Positions 32,048-40,891 of a stretch of 64,000 nucleotides of DNA are shown here, piece by piece. The notes under the pieces are model-generated. The model did not search any database. It was not told the DNA's origin and worked only from the letters and a program-made list of their open reading frames with translations. Origin of the DNA: Mesorhizobium sp. LSJC280B00 (lineage in GTDB: Bacteria; Pseudomonadota; Alphaproteobacteria; Rhizobiales; Rhizobiaceae); the NCBI RefSeq assembly GCF_000502835.1, contig NZ_AYVL01000017.1:57455-121454 (forward strand), in the 5' to 3' direction. Position 1 is the stretch's first letter; each line of letters opens with the position of its first letter. The position numbers and the translations under genes were made by a program.

Positions 32048-34009
32048 CTAAACGCGCCCAGCTCTGCCCGACGAAACGCCAAACCCTTCGATCAGCGCTT
32101 CCGTTGCCTGCACATCACGAAATTGCGCCTGGATTTCGACCAGGTGCCGGTAATTTTCGTCCGTGGGATCGCTGGCGAGCGCTGCTTCCGCCTGCTTCAG
32201 CTCCTTATGTAAGGTGCGCGCGCTGCGCTGCAAGTGGAGAGCTTGGCTGAACGCATCGCGAGCATCGTCGAGTGCTGCCGTTTCCAGCGCCGGCCATTGC
32301 CGCGCACGTTTGATCAGTGCCACCGCGCGCTGCCAGATCTCACCGCAGCCGGCCCGCTCGATCGTCGCGATTACAGCCTCGCGGTTGTTGGCCATATCGT
32401 GCGCCATGGCGTCGAGGATGGCCGCATGCAGCCGCTTCAGATCGGAATTGGCGAGATCGAGGAACTCGACATGGGCGAAATTCTCGTCGATCAGCACGGG
32501 ATGGTTGACGAGGGCCGCAATGATCGTCGCCTCGCGCACCGACATGCCCTCGCCGCCGCGTTTGACCAGCGCCGAGCGGCCGAGGCTTTCGGTGATCGCG
32601 GTGCGCCCACCGGCATTGCCGCCACGTGCAAACTGTCCGCCGGGTGCTGAGACCCTGCCCGGGAAGCGCTCACCTGGCCGTCCGTCCTGACGTCCCTGGC
32701 GTCCGCGCTGGGCACCGAAGAAGCTCTGCACGCGCTCGCGCATTTCCTGTTGGTAGTGATAGCGAAGGCTCTCGTCGCGGATGCGGCTGGTCAGTTCGCG
32801 TAGCGTCTTTTCGAGCTCCGCCCGCCGTTCCGGCGTGTCGAAGATGCCGCCGGCGGTCTCGCGCATCCACAAGAGGTCGGCCAGCGGCCGCGCCTCGGAA
32901 AGCACGGCGCGGAACGCATCCGGTCCGTCACCCTTGACCAGATCGTCGGGATCCTTGCCCTCCGGCAGCAGGGCGAAGCGCACGGAGCGGCCTGCCTGGA
33001 CCGCCGGCAGCGCCATGTCGGCGGCGCGCCACGCTGCCTTCAACCCGGCCTGGTCGCCGTCGAAGCACAGCACCGGCTCGCCAGCCATGCGCCATAGAAG
33101 TTCGAGCTGGTTTTCAGTCAACGCGGTGCCGAGCGGCGCCACCACGTTTTCGAAGCCGGCCTGCGCCAGCGCGATCACATCCATGTAGCCTTCGACGGCA
33201 ATGACGGTGCCGCCCTTGGCCAGCGCCCCCTTTCCCAGCACTTGGCGCGCACGGGCGAAATTGTAGAGCACGTTGCCCTTGTGGAAGAGCTCCGTATCGG
33301 GCGAGTTCATATACTTGGCCAGCGCATCCGGCGCCAGTGCCCGCCCTCCGAAGGCGATGATCTTGCCCCTGGAATCCGGGATCGGGAACATGATGCGGTC
33401 GCGGAACCAATCGTAGGAAACCGGGACGTCGTCGCCATGGCGCACCAGCCCGCACGCCTCGATGTCGGCCTTGGGGACACCCTTGGCGGCAAGATGCTCC
33501 TTCAGCGCATTGCGGCTGTCGGGGGCATAGCCGAGGCGGAAAGACTGCTGCGTCGCCGGTGTCAGCCCCCGGTCGCGCAGATAGGCGCGGGCCTTTGCCC
33601 CTTCCGGTCCCTGCAGCCGTTCCTGGAAGAACGCCGTCGCCATCTCCATGACGTCAGTCAGGCTGGCGCGTTCCTTTTCGCGCCGCTCCTCTTGGGCATC
33701 GCGAACCGGCATCGGCACGCCGGCCATGTCGGCGATCTTCTCGACCGCTTCAGGAAAGCTCATCCCGTCAAGTTCGGTCAGGAACTTGAAATGGTCGCCC
33801 GAAACCGAGCAGCCGAAGCAATGGTAGCGGCCCTTCTTGTCCTCGCAGTGGAAGGACGGGCTCTTCTCGCCATGGAAGGGACAGCACGCCCAATAGTCGC
33901 CGCGCGGCGCGTTAGTCTTCTTCCTGTCCCACGCGACGCGCTGGCCGATCACCGAAGAAATCGGCACGCGGTCGCGGATCTCGTCGAGGAAAGCAGGCGG
34001 AAAGCGCAT
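32048..34009 (-). CDS. dnaG: DNA primase DnaG
   Basis: The replicative primase, 653 aa. It has an N-terminal zinc finger (CPFHGEKSPSFHCEDKKGRY, then HCFGC), the RNA-polymerase core with TOPRIM acidic motifs (VIAVEGYMDVIALAQAGFEN; LCFDGDQAGLKAA) and a C-terminal helicase-interacting region. A linker rich in Gly and Arg (about residues 430-475) is typical for alphaproteobacteria. ATG 34009 (MRFPPAFLDEIRDRV) is the family start. Confidence 0.98.
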   Translation of the reverse strand: MRFPPAFLDEIRDRVPISSVIGQRVAWDRKKTNAPRGDYWACCPFHGEKSPSFHCEDKKGRYHCFGCSVSGDHFKFLTELDGMSFPEAVEKIADMAGVPMPVRDAQEERREKERASLTDVMEMATAFFQERLQGPEGAKARAYLRDRGLTPATQQSFRLGYAPDSRNALKEHLAAKGVPKADIEACGLVRHGDDVPVSYDWFRDRIMFPIPDSRGKIIAFGGRALAPDALAKYMNSPDTELFHKGNVLYNFARARQVLGKGALAKGGTVIAVEGYMDVIALAQAGFENVVAPLGTALTENQLELLWRMAGEPVLCFDGDQAGLKAAWRAADMALPAVQAGRSVRFALLPEGKDPDDLVKGDGPDAFRAVLSEARPLADLLWMRETAGGIFDTPERRAELEKTLRELTSRIRDESLRYHYQQEMRERVQSFFGAQRGRQGRQDGRPGERFPGRVSAPGGQFARGGNAGGRTAITESLGRSALVKRGGEGMSVREATIIAALVNHPVLIDENFAHVEFLDLANSDLKRLHAAILDAMAHDMANNREAVIATIERAGCGEIWQRAVALIKRARQWPALETAALDDARDAFSQALHLQRSARTLHKELKQAEAALASDPTDENYRHLVEIQAQFRDVQATEALIEGFGVSSGRAGRV

Positions 34010-34100
34010 GGGGGACAGCTCGTTTGGCCTCCATATAATCACACGGTCGAAGCCCGACGACTCCTAATGGCGATCATACCCGGTTTTCACAGGCCAAAAA

Positions 34101-34128
34101 GAGAAGGCGGCCCGCGGGCCGCCTTCTC
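34101..34128. terminator. Perfect palindromic terminator
   Basis: A 14-bp-arm GC palindrome (GAGAAGGCGGCCCG with CGGGCCGCCTTCTC) flanked by AAAAA. It lies between the RcnB-like gene and dnaG, both on the minus strand, and serves the former. Confidence 0.8.
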
Positions 34129-34165
34129 GATCTAAACCGACGCAGCGCGGTCAGCCGTTCCGGGC

Positions 34166-34537
34166 TCACTGCGCGGCGATGGCGCCGAAGATCAGGCCGG
34201 AGAGAACTCTGACCAGCAGATAGTCGTTGCCGACCCGGATCAATTCCTGCCCGGGACCCGGACGGCGCAGGCCATAGTGGCGATAGTCGCGGATCGGCTG
34301 GTGACGCTTCCAGCTGGAATATCTCTGGCCGTTGCGCCAATGGCTGCGCTTCACGACGATCTTTTTCTTCACTACGACGCGCTTGTTCACGTCGACATGC
34401 CTGCCGGGCCTTTGCCAGTCGACCTGGCTGTAGTTCGACTGCGACGCGTTTGGTGTGTTCAGAGGTGCAGTCTGGCCCTGCCAGGTGGTTGCAGCCAGCA
34501 TCGAGAAGGCAATGGCGGAAAGAACGATACGTTTCAT
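34166..34537 (-). CDS. RcnB-like small exported protein
   Basis: The 123-aa protein has a Sec signal (MKRIVLSAIAFSMLAATTWQ). A basic region follows with KRVVVKKKIVVKRSHWRNGQ, then a tail DYRHYGLRRPGPGQELIRVG and DYLLVRVLSGLIFGAI. The tail matches the RcnB family of periplasmic proteins (nickel/cobalt homeostasis in E. coli); that role is not shown here. ATG 34537 was taken for the signal peptide. Confidence 0.78.
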   Translation of the reverse strand: MKRIVLSAIAFSMLAATTWQGQTAPLNTPNASQSNYSQVDWQRPGRHVDVNKRVVVKKKIVVKRSHWRNGQRYSSWKRHQPIRDYRHYGLRRPGPGQELIRVGNDYLLVRVLSGLIFGAIAAQ

Positions 34538-34915
34538 GGCGGGTACTCCTTGGTTGTCGATGCCTACGGAATAGAGCCGGGAGGATGAACCGAAACTGAA
34601 CACCGAGATTACGTTTTCGTAATGATTACCTACATTTAGAACGACTAATTCAGCGTTACCTTTAAAGCGGACGTCCGAGAATGGACGCATGACCCGCCGC
34701 AACTCCGCAGTCTATGCAACCATTTTGTCAGCCATCCATTTCCGACACGCTCCGTCGCGTGCCAACAGGCGTCGGAACCGGGCAAAATTTATTATTCGGC
34801 TAAAATAAATCGGAGTAATATCAACCTCTGCAATGTCCACGATTCGCGCCCACTTTTGCACCCTTGACGTCACGGCGCCCGCGTCGCTGGCATCTGTTGG
34901 GTTGCGGGGTCGGGC
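34538..34915. other. Divergent intergenic region
   Basis: 378 bp between the RcnB-like and Na/Pi genes. One short inverted repeat (ATTACG-TTTT-CGTAAT, 34608-34623) and an AT-rich patch near 34790-34815 that may hold a promoter are visible. There is no clear Pho box and no gene. Confidence 0.45.
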
Positions 34916-36580
34916 ATGAGTGGCTCTGTCGTTTTGCTGCACCTTGCCGGTGCGGTCGCATTGATGCTGTTTGCCACCCGTTTGGTGAAGACCGGCGTCG
35001 AGCGCGCCTATGGCGATGTGCTGCGCCACAAACTGCGCGCCACAATGCGCAATCCGTTCATGGCGGTTCTGGCCGGCTGCGGCCTGGCTGTCGCGCTGCA
35101 AAGCTCGACCGCCGTCACCTTGCTGGTCGGCTCATTCGCCGGCTCCGGTATTGTCAGCGGCATGTCGGGCCAGCTTGCGGTGCGCGGCGCCGAGATCGGC
35201 TCGGCACTGGTGGTCAAGCTGCTCACCTTCGATCTGTCGCTGCTGGTGCCGATCTGCCTGGTCGCCGGCACCGTCATGTTCATGGCCACCGAGCGGCGCG
35301 ACTGGCGCCAGTTCGGCCGCATCCTGGTCGGCATCGGCCTGCTGCTTCTGTCGCTGGAAATGATCGGCCAGGCGTCGGAGCCACTGCGCCAGAGCACGCT
35401 GATGCCGCTCATCGTCGATTACTTCTCCGGCGATCCGGTCACCGCCTATCTTCTGGCGGCGTTGGTCACCTGGCTGTTCCATTCCTCGATCGCCGCGGTG
35501 CTGCTGATGGTGACGCTGGCCGGCCGCGGCTTCATCCCGCCCGAACTCGGCATCGTGCTGGTGCTCGGTGTCAATCTCGGCTCTTCGATCATCGCGCCGC
35601 TTCTAACCCGCAACGCAGAACCCGGCGTTCGTATCGTGCCGATCGGCAATCTCCTGATGCGCGGCATGGGTTCGCTGATCATGCTGATCCTGTTCCTGAC
35701 GTTCAAGCCGCCGGTCGCCTTCTTGGGCAGCACGGTGCCCGAGCAGATCGTCAATGCCCACATTGTCTTCAACATCCTGATCCTGATCGCCGGCCTACCG
35801 CTGGCGAGCCTGGTCTATCGCGCCTCGGAAAGGATCGTGGCGTTGGGCACCAAGCCCCAGGAAGCTAACGCGCTCGACGTCGTCGAGCTTTCGGCGCTCA
35901 ACGAAAGTGCGCTCGACGTGCCGAGCCAGGCATTGGCCAACGCCACCCGCGAGGTGGTGCGGGTCTGCGAAACGGTCGAGATCATGCTGAAACGGATCAT
36001 CGAGCTCTATGAGAGCGCCGATGCCGACAAGATCGGCGCGTTGGCCGCACTCGACGACCGTGTCGACAGGAAGCACGCTGCGATCAAGCTCTATCTGGCC
36101 AAGGTCACCAAGAACCCGTTGAGCGAGGACGAGGCGCTGCGTTGCCAGGAGCTGATCGGCGCCTGCGTCAAGCTGGAGCAGGTCGGCGACATCATCGTGC
36201 GCAACATGCTGGTCCACGTGAAGAAGAAATTCGAGCGCGGGCTGGAGTTCACGCCGGAAGGCTGGCGTGAGCTTTGCGCCTTCCATGGCTTGGTGCTTGC
36301 CAATGCCAGGCTTGCCTTCAACGTGCTGGTATCCCGCGATCCGGAGACCGCTCGCCAGTTGGTGCTGGAAAAGGACCGGCTGCGCGACCGCGAGAAGGAA
36401 ACCAGCCAGAGCCATTTCGTGCGGCTGCGCGACGGCACCCCCAAGAGCGTCGAGACCAGCTCCATTCATCTAGACACCATTCGCGACCTCAAGCAGATCA
36501 ACTCGCTGCTCGCCTCGATGGCCTATCCCGTGCTTGAGGAGCGCGGCCTGCTCACCGGTTCGCGGCTGAAGGCTGGATAG
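34916..36580 (+). CDS. Na/Pi cotransporter family protein with PhoU-like tail
   Basis: The 554-aa protein has about nine membrane segments carrying two inverted repeats with the signature motifs QSSTAVT (residue about 62) and FHSSIAA (about 188). From residue about 340 it has a PhoU-like helical domain (ALANATREVVRVCETVEIML; QELIGACVKLEQVGDIIV). It probably imports or exports phosphate with sodium. ATG 34916; monocistronic. Confidence 0.9.
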   Translation: MSGSVVLLHLAGAVALMLFATRLVKTGVERAYGDVLRHKLRATMRNPFMAVLAGCGLAVALQSSTAVTLLVGSFAGSGIVSGMSGQLAVRGAEIGSALVVKLLTFDLSLLVPICLVAGTVMFMATERRDWRQFGRILVGIGLLLLSLEMIGQASEPLRQSTLMPLIVDYFSGDPVTAYLLAALVTWLFHSSIAAVLLMVTLAGRGFIPPELGIVLVLGVNLGSSIIAPLLTRNAEPGVRIVPIGNLLMRGMGSLIMLILFLTFKPPVAFLGSTVPEQIVNAHIVFNILILIAGLPLASLVYRASERIVALGTKPQEANALDVVELSALNESALDVPSQALANATREVVRVCETVEIMLKRIIELYESADADKIGALAALDDRVDRKHAAIKLYLAKVTKNPLSEDEALRCQELIGACVKLEQVGDIIVRNMLVHVKKKFERGLEFTPEGWRELCAFHGLVLANARLAFNVLVSRDPETARQLVLEKDRLRDREKETSQSHFVRLRDGTPKSVETSSIHLDTIRDLKQINSLLASMAYPVLEERGLLTGSRLKAG

Positions 36581-36712
36581 ATTGCGTCCACAGGCCGGGT
36601 AGCTTCAGAACATCGCCTATGAAAATTGCTGTGGGCCAATGCGCAAAAATTATCTTTGCGCCACCTCCTGTCTGTCGGCTAAAGATCGCCGCATCTACCG
36701 CAAGGAAAGTCG

Positions 36713-36922
36713 ATGGACACCCATTCTCGCAGCTTCGCCAAAGCGCTTTCCTGGCGCGTCACCGGCACCATCGACACGATGATCATTTCGCTCGTCGTGA
36801 CCGGAAGCATCAAGCTCGCCGCGGCCATCGGCCTGACCGAGGTCGTCACCAAGTCGCTGCTCTACTATCTTCACGAGCGAGCGTGGCTGAAAATTCCTTA
36901 TGGAAGGAAGGCAGCCGCCTAG
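36713..36922 (+). CDS. DUF2061 small membrane protein
   Basis: The 69-aa protein has FAKALSWRVTGTIDTMIISL, then LAAAIGLTEVVTKSLLYYLH and ERAWLKIPYGR, all hallmarks of DUF2061. It has two membrane helices and an unknown role. AAGGAAAG precedes ATG 36713. Confidence 0.85.
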   Translation: MDTHSRSFAKALSWRVTGTIDTMIISLVVTGSIKLAAAIGLTEVVTKSLLYYLHERAWLKIPYGRKAAA

Positions 36923-37050
36923 CTCTTGCCTCCGCGGCGGGCGCCTGACCGGCGATCAAGAAAAGCTAAAGCGGCGTCGACAATTTCTGGATTGCCCGCT
37001 GCCCTCATCCGTGGTTTGAGGCGACCTTATCCGAGGATCGCCATTCCGCC

Positions 37051-38232
37051 ATGCTCCCCCTCATTGCCCTGTTCATTGCCGCCTTCGCCTTCGGCACCAC
37101 CGAATTCGTCATCGCCGGCGTGCTGCCGCAGGTGGCGGAGGGCCTTGGCGTCGCGATCCCGACCGCCGGCTATCTCGTTTCCGGCTATGCCGGCGGCATT
37201 GCAGTCGGCGGCCCGCTGCTGGCGCTCGCCACCAAAAGGTTCTCCCGCAAGGCCCTGCTGCTTGGACTGACTGCAGCCTTCACCATCGGCCAGGCCGCCT
37301 GCGCGCTGGCGCCCGACTTCGCCTCGATGCTGCTGTTGCGGATAGCGGTGGCCGTGGCGCATGGCGCCTATTTCGGCGTTGCCATGGTGGTGGCCGTCGG
37401 CCTCGTGCGCGAAGACCAGCGCGGCATGGCGGTGGCGCTGATCCTGTCCGGCCTCACCGTATCGAACGTAATCGGCGTTCCGGCCGGCACGGCAATCGGC
37501 AACATCTGGGGATGGCATGCGACATTCTGGGTGATGTGCGCGCTCGGTGTGGTGGCCTTCACGGCAATCGGCGCCCTGCTGCCGCGCAAGACGGGATCGT
37601 CGAGCCCGTCGGCGAGCCTTGGAAGCGAGGTCCGCGTGCTCGCACGCCAGCAGGTCTGGACCTCGCTCATTATTATGCTGATGCTGATGATCGGCCAGTT
37701 CGGCCTGTTCACCTACATCACGCCGACGCTGCTTGAGGTCACAGGCCTCGACGAGAAATGGATACCTTGGGTGCTCTTGCTCAATGGGGTCGGCGCAACG
37801 ATCGGCGTCTTCGTCGGCGGGCGGCTCGCCGACTGGAAGCTGATGCCGTCGCTCATCGCCATGCTTTTCCTACAGGCGGCAATGCTCGCCTTGATCTACG
37901 CTGTCAGCCCTTACCCGCTGCCGATGGTGATAGCGATCTTCGTCTGGGGCGGCCTCAACTTTGCCATCGGCACGCCGATCCAGACCCGCATCCTGACCTG
38001 GACCGCGGACGCCTCCAACCTTGCCTCGTCGCTCATCCCGTCGGGCTTCAATGTCGGCATCGCGCTCGCCGCATCGCTCGGCGCGGCGATGCTCAATGCC
38101 GGCTATGGCTATCGCAGCCTGCCGGTGGTTGGCGCGATCGCCATGCTGGTCGCGGTCGCGGTTGCGCTTGCCTCGCATGTCTGGGAATGGCGAAGCCGGG
38201 CTGCGCCGCCGCTGCCGGCTGCCGCCGAATAG
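37051..38232 (+). CDS. MFS transporter (AraJ/YdhP-type)
   Basis: The 393-aa, 12-helix major-facilitator protein starts MLPLIALFIAAFAFGTTEFV, with FGTTEFVIAGVLPQVAEGLG and LALATKRFSRKALLLGL (motif A region), and VSNVIGVPAGTAIGNIWGWH (antiporter-type motif C). These belong to the drug/sugar efflux group DHA1. The substrate is unknown. Confidence 0.9.
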   Translation: MLPLIALFIAAFAFGTTEFVIAGVLPQVAEGLGVAIPTAGYLVSGYAGGIAVGGPLLALATKRFSRKALLLGLTAAFTIGQAACALAPDFASMLLLRIAVAVAHGAYFGVAMVVAVGLVREDQRGMAVALILSGLTVSNVIGVPAGTAIGNIWGWHATFWVMCALGVVAFTAIGALLPRKTGSSSPSASLGSEVRVLARQQVWTSLIIMLMLMIGQFGLFTYITPTLLEVTGLDEKWIPWVLLLNGVGATIGVFVGGRLADWKLMPSLIAMLFLQAAMLALIYAVSPYPLPMVIAIFVWGGLNFAIGTPIQTRILTWTADASNLASSLIPSGFNVGIALAASLGAAMLNAGYGYRSLPVVGAIAMLVAVAVALASHVWEWRSRAAPPLPAAAE

Positions 38233-38234
38233 GG

Positions 38235-38792
38235 CTACAGATCGATCCGGTAGCGCAGGCTTTCCGCGCCGCCATAGGCGGCGTCCTCGAAGAAACGCCC
38301 GACGAGCCGGCCGCCATTGGCCAGAACGACCTTCTGCGAGGGCACATTGTGAGGCTTGCAGGTGATTTCGACGAAGGGCAGGCCAACCGCCCTCGCCTCC
38401 ACCAGCATCAGCCGCAGCGCCTCGGTCGCATAGCCGCGTCCCCGTTTCCACGGCACCACCGCATAGCCGATGTGGCCGAGCACATGCGACGGCAGCGCCG
38501 CGGTGCCGTACTGCCAGCGCAGGCCGATTGAGCCTGCGACTTCCCCGTCCCAGATCCAGCGCCGGAATCCGGGCAGCCGCGGCACCGTCGAACCGTCGGG
38601 CAAGGTGATCGGCGGTCCCTTGCCATCGGAATCGTCGAGATCGCCAAGGAAAGTCGCTGGATCCTTTTCGATAGCCGCAAGCTGCTCGCGCGTCGCGTCG
38701 AGCAGCCGCACATTGTCCGGCGACCAGCCGCGCTCGAGGGCCGCCTTGTAGGACGGCAGGTGTTCAAGCGCCGGTTTGACGAGTTCGATCAC
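38235..38792 (-). CDS. GNAT N-acetyltransferase
   Basis: A 185-aa RimJ/RimL-like acetyltransferase. The acetyl-CoA motif is VPWKRGRGYATEALRLML, and the fold ends CKPHNVPSQKVVLANGGRLV. It starts with GTG at 38792 and converges on the MFS gene (2 bp between stops). The substrate is unknown. Confidence 0.87.
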   Translation of the reverse strand: MIELVKPALEHLPSYKAALERGWSPDNVRLLDATREQLAAIEKDPATFLGDLDDSDGKGPPITLPDGSTVPRLPGFRRWIWDGEVAGSIGLRWQYGTAALPSHVLGHIGYAVVPWKRGRGYATEALRLMLVEARAVGLPFVEITCKPHNVPSQKVVLANGGRLVGRFFEDAAYGGAESLRYRIDL

Positions 38793-38849
38793 GGGCGCGA
38801 GCTTTTTGGCTGCCGGATTGCGGGCGCGACGGCAAGGGCCTTCGGCAGC

Positions 38850-39299
38850 TTACTGAAGCAGGCTCTTGACGATGCCGCTCGCCTTGGAAAAATCCATCTG
38901 ACCGGCGTATTTCTCCTTGAGCGCCGCCATCACCTTGCCCATATCCTTGACGCCGCTAGCGCCGGTCTCGGCGATGGCGGAACGGACGGCGCTTTCCGTC
39001 TCGGCCTGACCCAGTTGCGTCGGCAGGAAGTCGCGGATGATGGCCATCTCGTCGCGCTCCTGCGCTGCAAGCTCCGGCCGCTTGCCGTCATCGAACGCCT
39101 TGGCCGATTCTTCGCGCTGCTTCACCATCTTGGCCAGGATCTGCAGGATTTCGTCGTCGCTGGCCGGCTCCTTGCCGGCGCCGCGATTGGCGATGTCGCG
39201 ATCATGAATGGCCGCCTGGATCAGCCGCAATGTCGGCAGCCGGCGCTTGTCCTGCGCCTTCATCGCACTCTTCAGGGATTCGGCGATTTTGCCTCGCAT
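38850..39299 (-). CDS. GatB/YqeY-domain protein
   Basis: The 149-aa YqeY protein is related to the C-terminal tRNA-binding domain of GatB. MRGKIAESLKSAMKAQDKRR, then PTLRLIQAAIHDRDIANRGA, FLPTQLGQAETESAVRSAI and KDMGKVMAALKEKYAGQMD are family landmarks. GAAGGAG precedes the ATG. It is divergent from carA, its usual neighbour in alphaproteobacteria. Confidence 0.93.
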   Translation of the reverse strand: MRGKIAESLKSAMKAQDKRRLPTLRLIQAAIHDRDIANRGAGKEPASDDEILQILAKMVKQREESAKAFDDGKRPELAAQERDEMAIIRDFLPTQLGQAETESAVRSAIAETGASGVKDMGKVMAALKEKYAGQMDFSKASGIVKSLLQ

Positions 39300-39618
39300 G
39301 GTGCTTTCTCCTTCGAATGCCGCGGACAATAGTCGTGCCGATAGCTCAACGCAAACTCGATAGCGTCCGGCAAACCGCTGATATTATTCGACGAAATAAA
39401 TCCAGGCTCGCACGGCGCGGCATCATTGACCGCCTTGGCGCCTTCCCCTATGTACTGGGCCTTGCATGAATTGAATTCTAGTGCACGTCGCCCAAAAATG
39501 CGTAGCGGTTTTGGGCAACGACAGGCACAAATGAAAACTTAGCGCGCCGAGGCTGTGAGATCGCCGCTTCGCGCCTTTTGTTGCGCCGACTGAGGGCGCA
39601 ACCTTTAGGAGTGCCGCC
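39300..39618. other. yqeY-carA intergenic region with repeat and leader hairpin
   Basis: 319 bp. At 39486-39530 it contains a repeat related to the one at 29053 (GTCGCCCAAAAATGCGTAGC, GGTTTTGGGCAACGAC). Just before carA a hairpin (GTTGCGCC 39580-39587 with GGCGCAAC 39595-39602) stands 4 bp before the AGGAG ribosome-binding site, so it may influence carA translation. Confidence 0.5.
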
Positions 39619-40836
39619 ATGGCAACGATGACAGCCGCGTCGACCCCCCCTTGGGCCAGCGAGAGACCGACAGCCCTGCTGGTGCTGGCGGACGGCACTG
39701 TCATAGAGGGCCGCGGTCTGGGCGCCACCGGCTCCGCCGTCGCCGAGGTCTGCTTCAACACCGCGCTGACCGGCTACCAGGAGATACTCACCGACCCATC
39801 CTATGCCGGCCAGATCGTCACTTTCACCTTTCCGCATATCGGCAATATCGGCACCAATGACGAAGACATCGAGGACCTCAACCCGCTGGCCCGCGCCGGC
39901 GCCGTCGGCGCCGTGTTCAAGGCCGATGTCACCAACCCGTCGAATTACCGCGCCGGAACCGGTCTCGACCAGTGGCTGAAGAAGCGCGGCATCGTCGCAC
40001 TTTCAGGCATCGACACGCGGGCGCTGACCGCGCTGATCCGCGAAAAGGGCATGCCCAATGCCGTCATCGCGCACGCGCCCGACGGTATCTTCGACGTCGA
40101 TGACCTCAAGCGCCGCGCCGCCGCATGGTCAGGGCTTATCGGGCTTGATCTCGCCAAGGAGGTGACCTCCGGCCAGTCCTCGGTCTGGCGCGAGACGCCC
40201 TGGGTCTGGAACGAGGGCTTTGGCGAACAGGCTGATCCGTCGATGCACGTCGTTGCCGTCGACTACGGCGTCAAGCGCAACATATTGCGCCTGCTGGCCG
40301 GCCTCGGCGCCAAGGTCACTGTGGTGCCGGCAAAAACCGGCGCCGAGGAGATCCTGGCGATGCGGCCCGACGGCATTTTTCTATCCAACGGCCCTGGCGA
40401 TCCGGAAGCCACCGGCGACTACGCCGTTCCGGTCATCCAGGATCTGTTGAAGACCGAAATCCCGCTTTTCGGCATCTGCCTCGGCCACCAGATGCTCGCG
40501 CTGGCGCTGGGCGGCAAGACCGCAAAAATGCATCAGGGCCACCACGGCGCCAATCATCCTGTCAAGGACCACACCACCGGCAAGGTCGAGATCGTCTCGA
40601 TGAACCATGGCTTTGCCGTCGACGCCGACTCATTGCCGAGCGGCGTCGAGGAAACCCATGTCTCGCTGTTCGACGGTTCGAATTGCGGCATTGCGCTCAC
40701 CGGCAGACCGGTCTTCTCGGTCCAGCATCATCCCGAAGCCTCGCCGGGCCCGCAGGATTCGCACTATCTGTTTCGCCGCTTCGTCAACTTGATCCGCGAA
40801 AAGCGCGGCGAGCCGGCACTGGCCGAGCGTGTTTAG
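39619..40836 (+). CDS. carA: Carbamoyl-phosphate synthase small subunit
   Basis: CarA hydrolyses glutamine and delivers ammonia to CarB for carbamoyl phosphate, used for arginine and pyrimidines. The 405-aa protein has the N-terminal CPSase domain (ALTGYQEILTDPSYAGQIVT) and a class I amidotransferase with Cys near residue 287 (FGICLGHQMLALALGG) and the His/Glu of VQHHPEASPGPQDS. ATG 39619 follows AGGAG. carB is about 15 kb downstream on the same strand, so the two are separately transcribed. Confidence 0.98.
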   Translation: MATMTAASTPPWASERPTALLVLADGTVIEGRGLGATGSAVAEVCFNTALTGYQEILTDPSYAGQIVTFTFPHIGNIGTNDEDIEDLNPLARAGAVGAVFKADVTNPSNYRAGTGLDQWLKKRGIVALSGIDTRALTALIREKGMPNAVIAHAPDGIFDVDDLKRRAAAWSGLIGLDLAKEVTSGQSSVWRETPWVWNEGFGEQADPSMHVVAVDYGVKRNILRLLAGLGAKVTVVPAKTGAEEILAMRPDGIFLSNGPGDPEATGDYAVPVIQDLLKTEIPLFGICLGHQMLALALGGKTAKMHQGHHGANHPVKDHTTGKVEIVSMNHGFAVDADSLPSGVEETHVSLFDGSNCGIALTGRPVFSVQHHPEASPGPQDSHYLFRRFVNLIREKRGEPALAERV

Positions 40837-40864
40837 CGCATTGCGTAAAAACGGATTTGACTGA

Positions 40865-40890
40865 CGGCGCCGGCCGGGCTCCCGGCGCCG
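40865..40890. terminator. Hairpin between convergent carA and MFS genes
   Basis: CGGCGCCGG pairs with CCGGCGCCG across an 8-nt loop, filling the 55-bp gap between the stops. It has no T tract and could serve both directions. Confidence 0.55.
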
Positions 40891-40891
40891 A

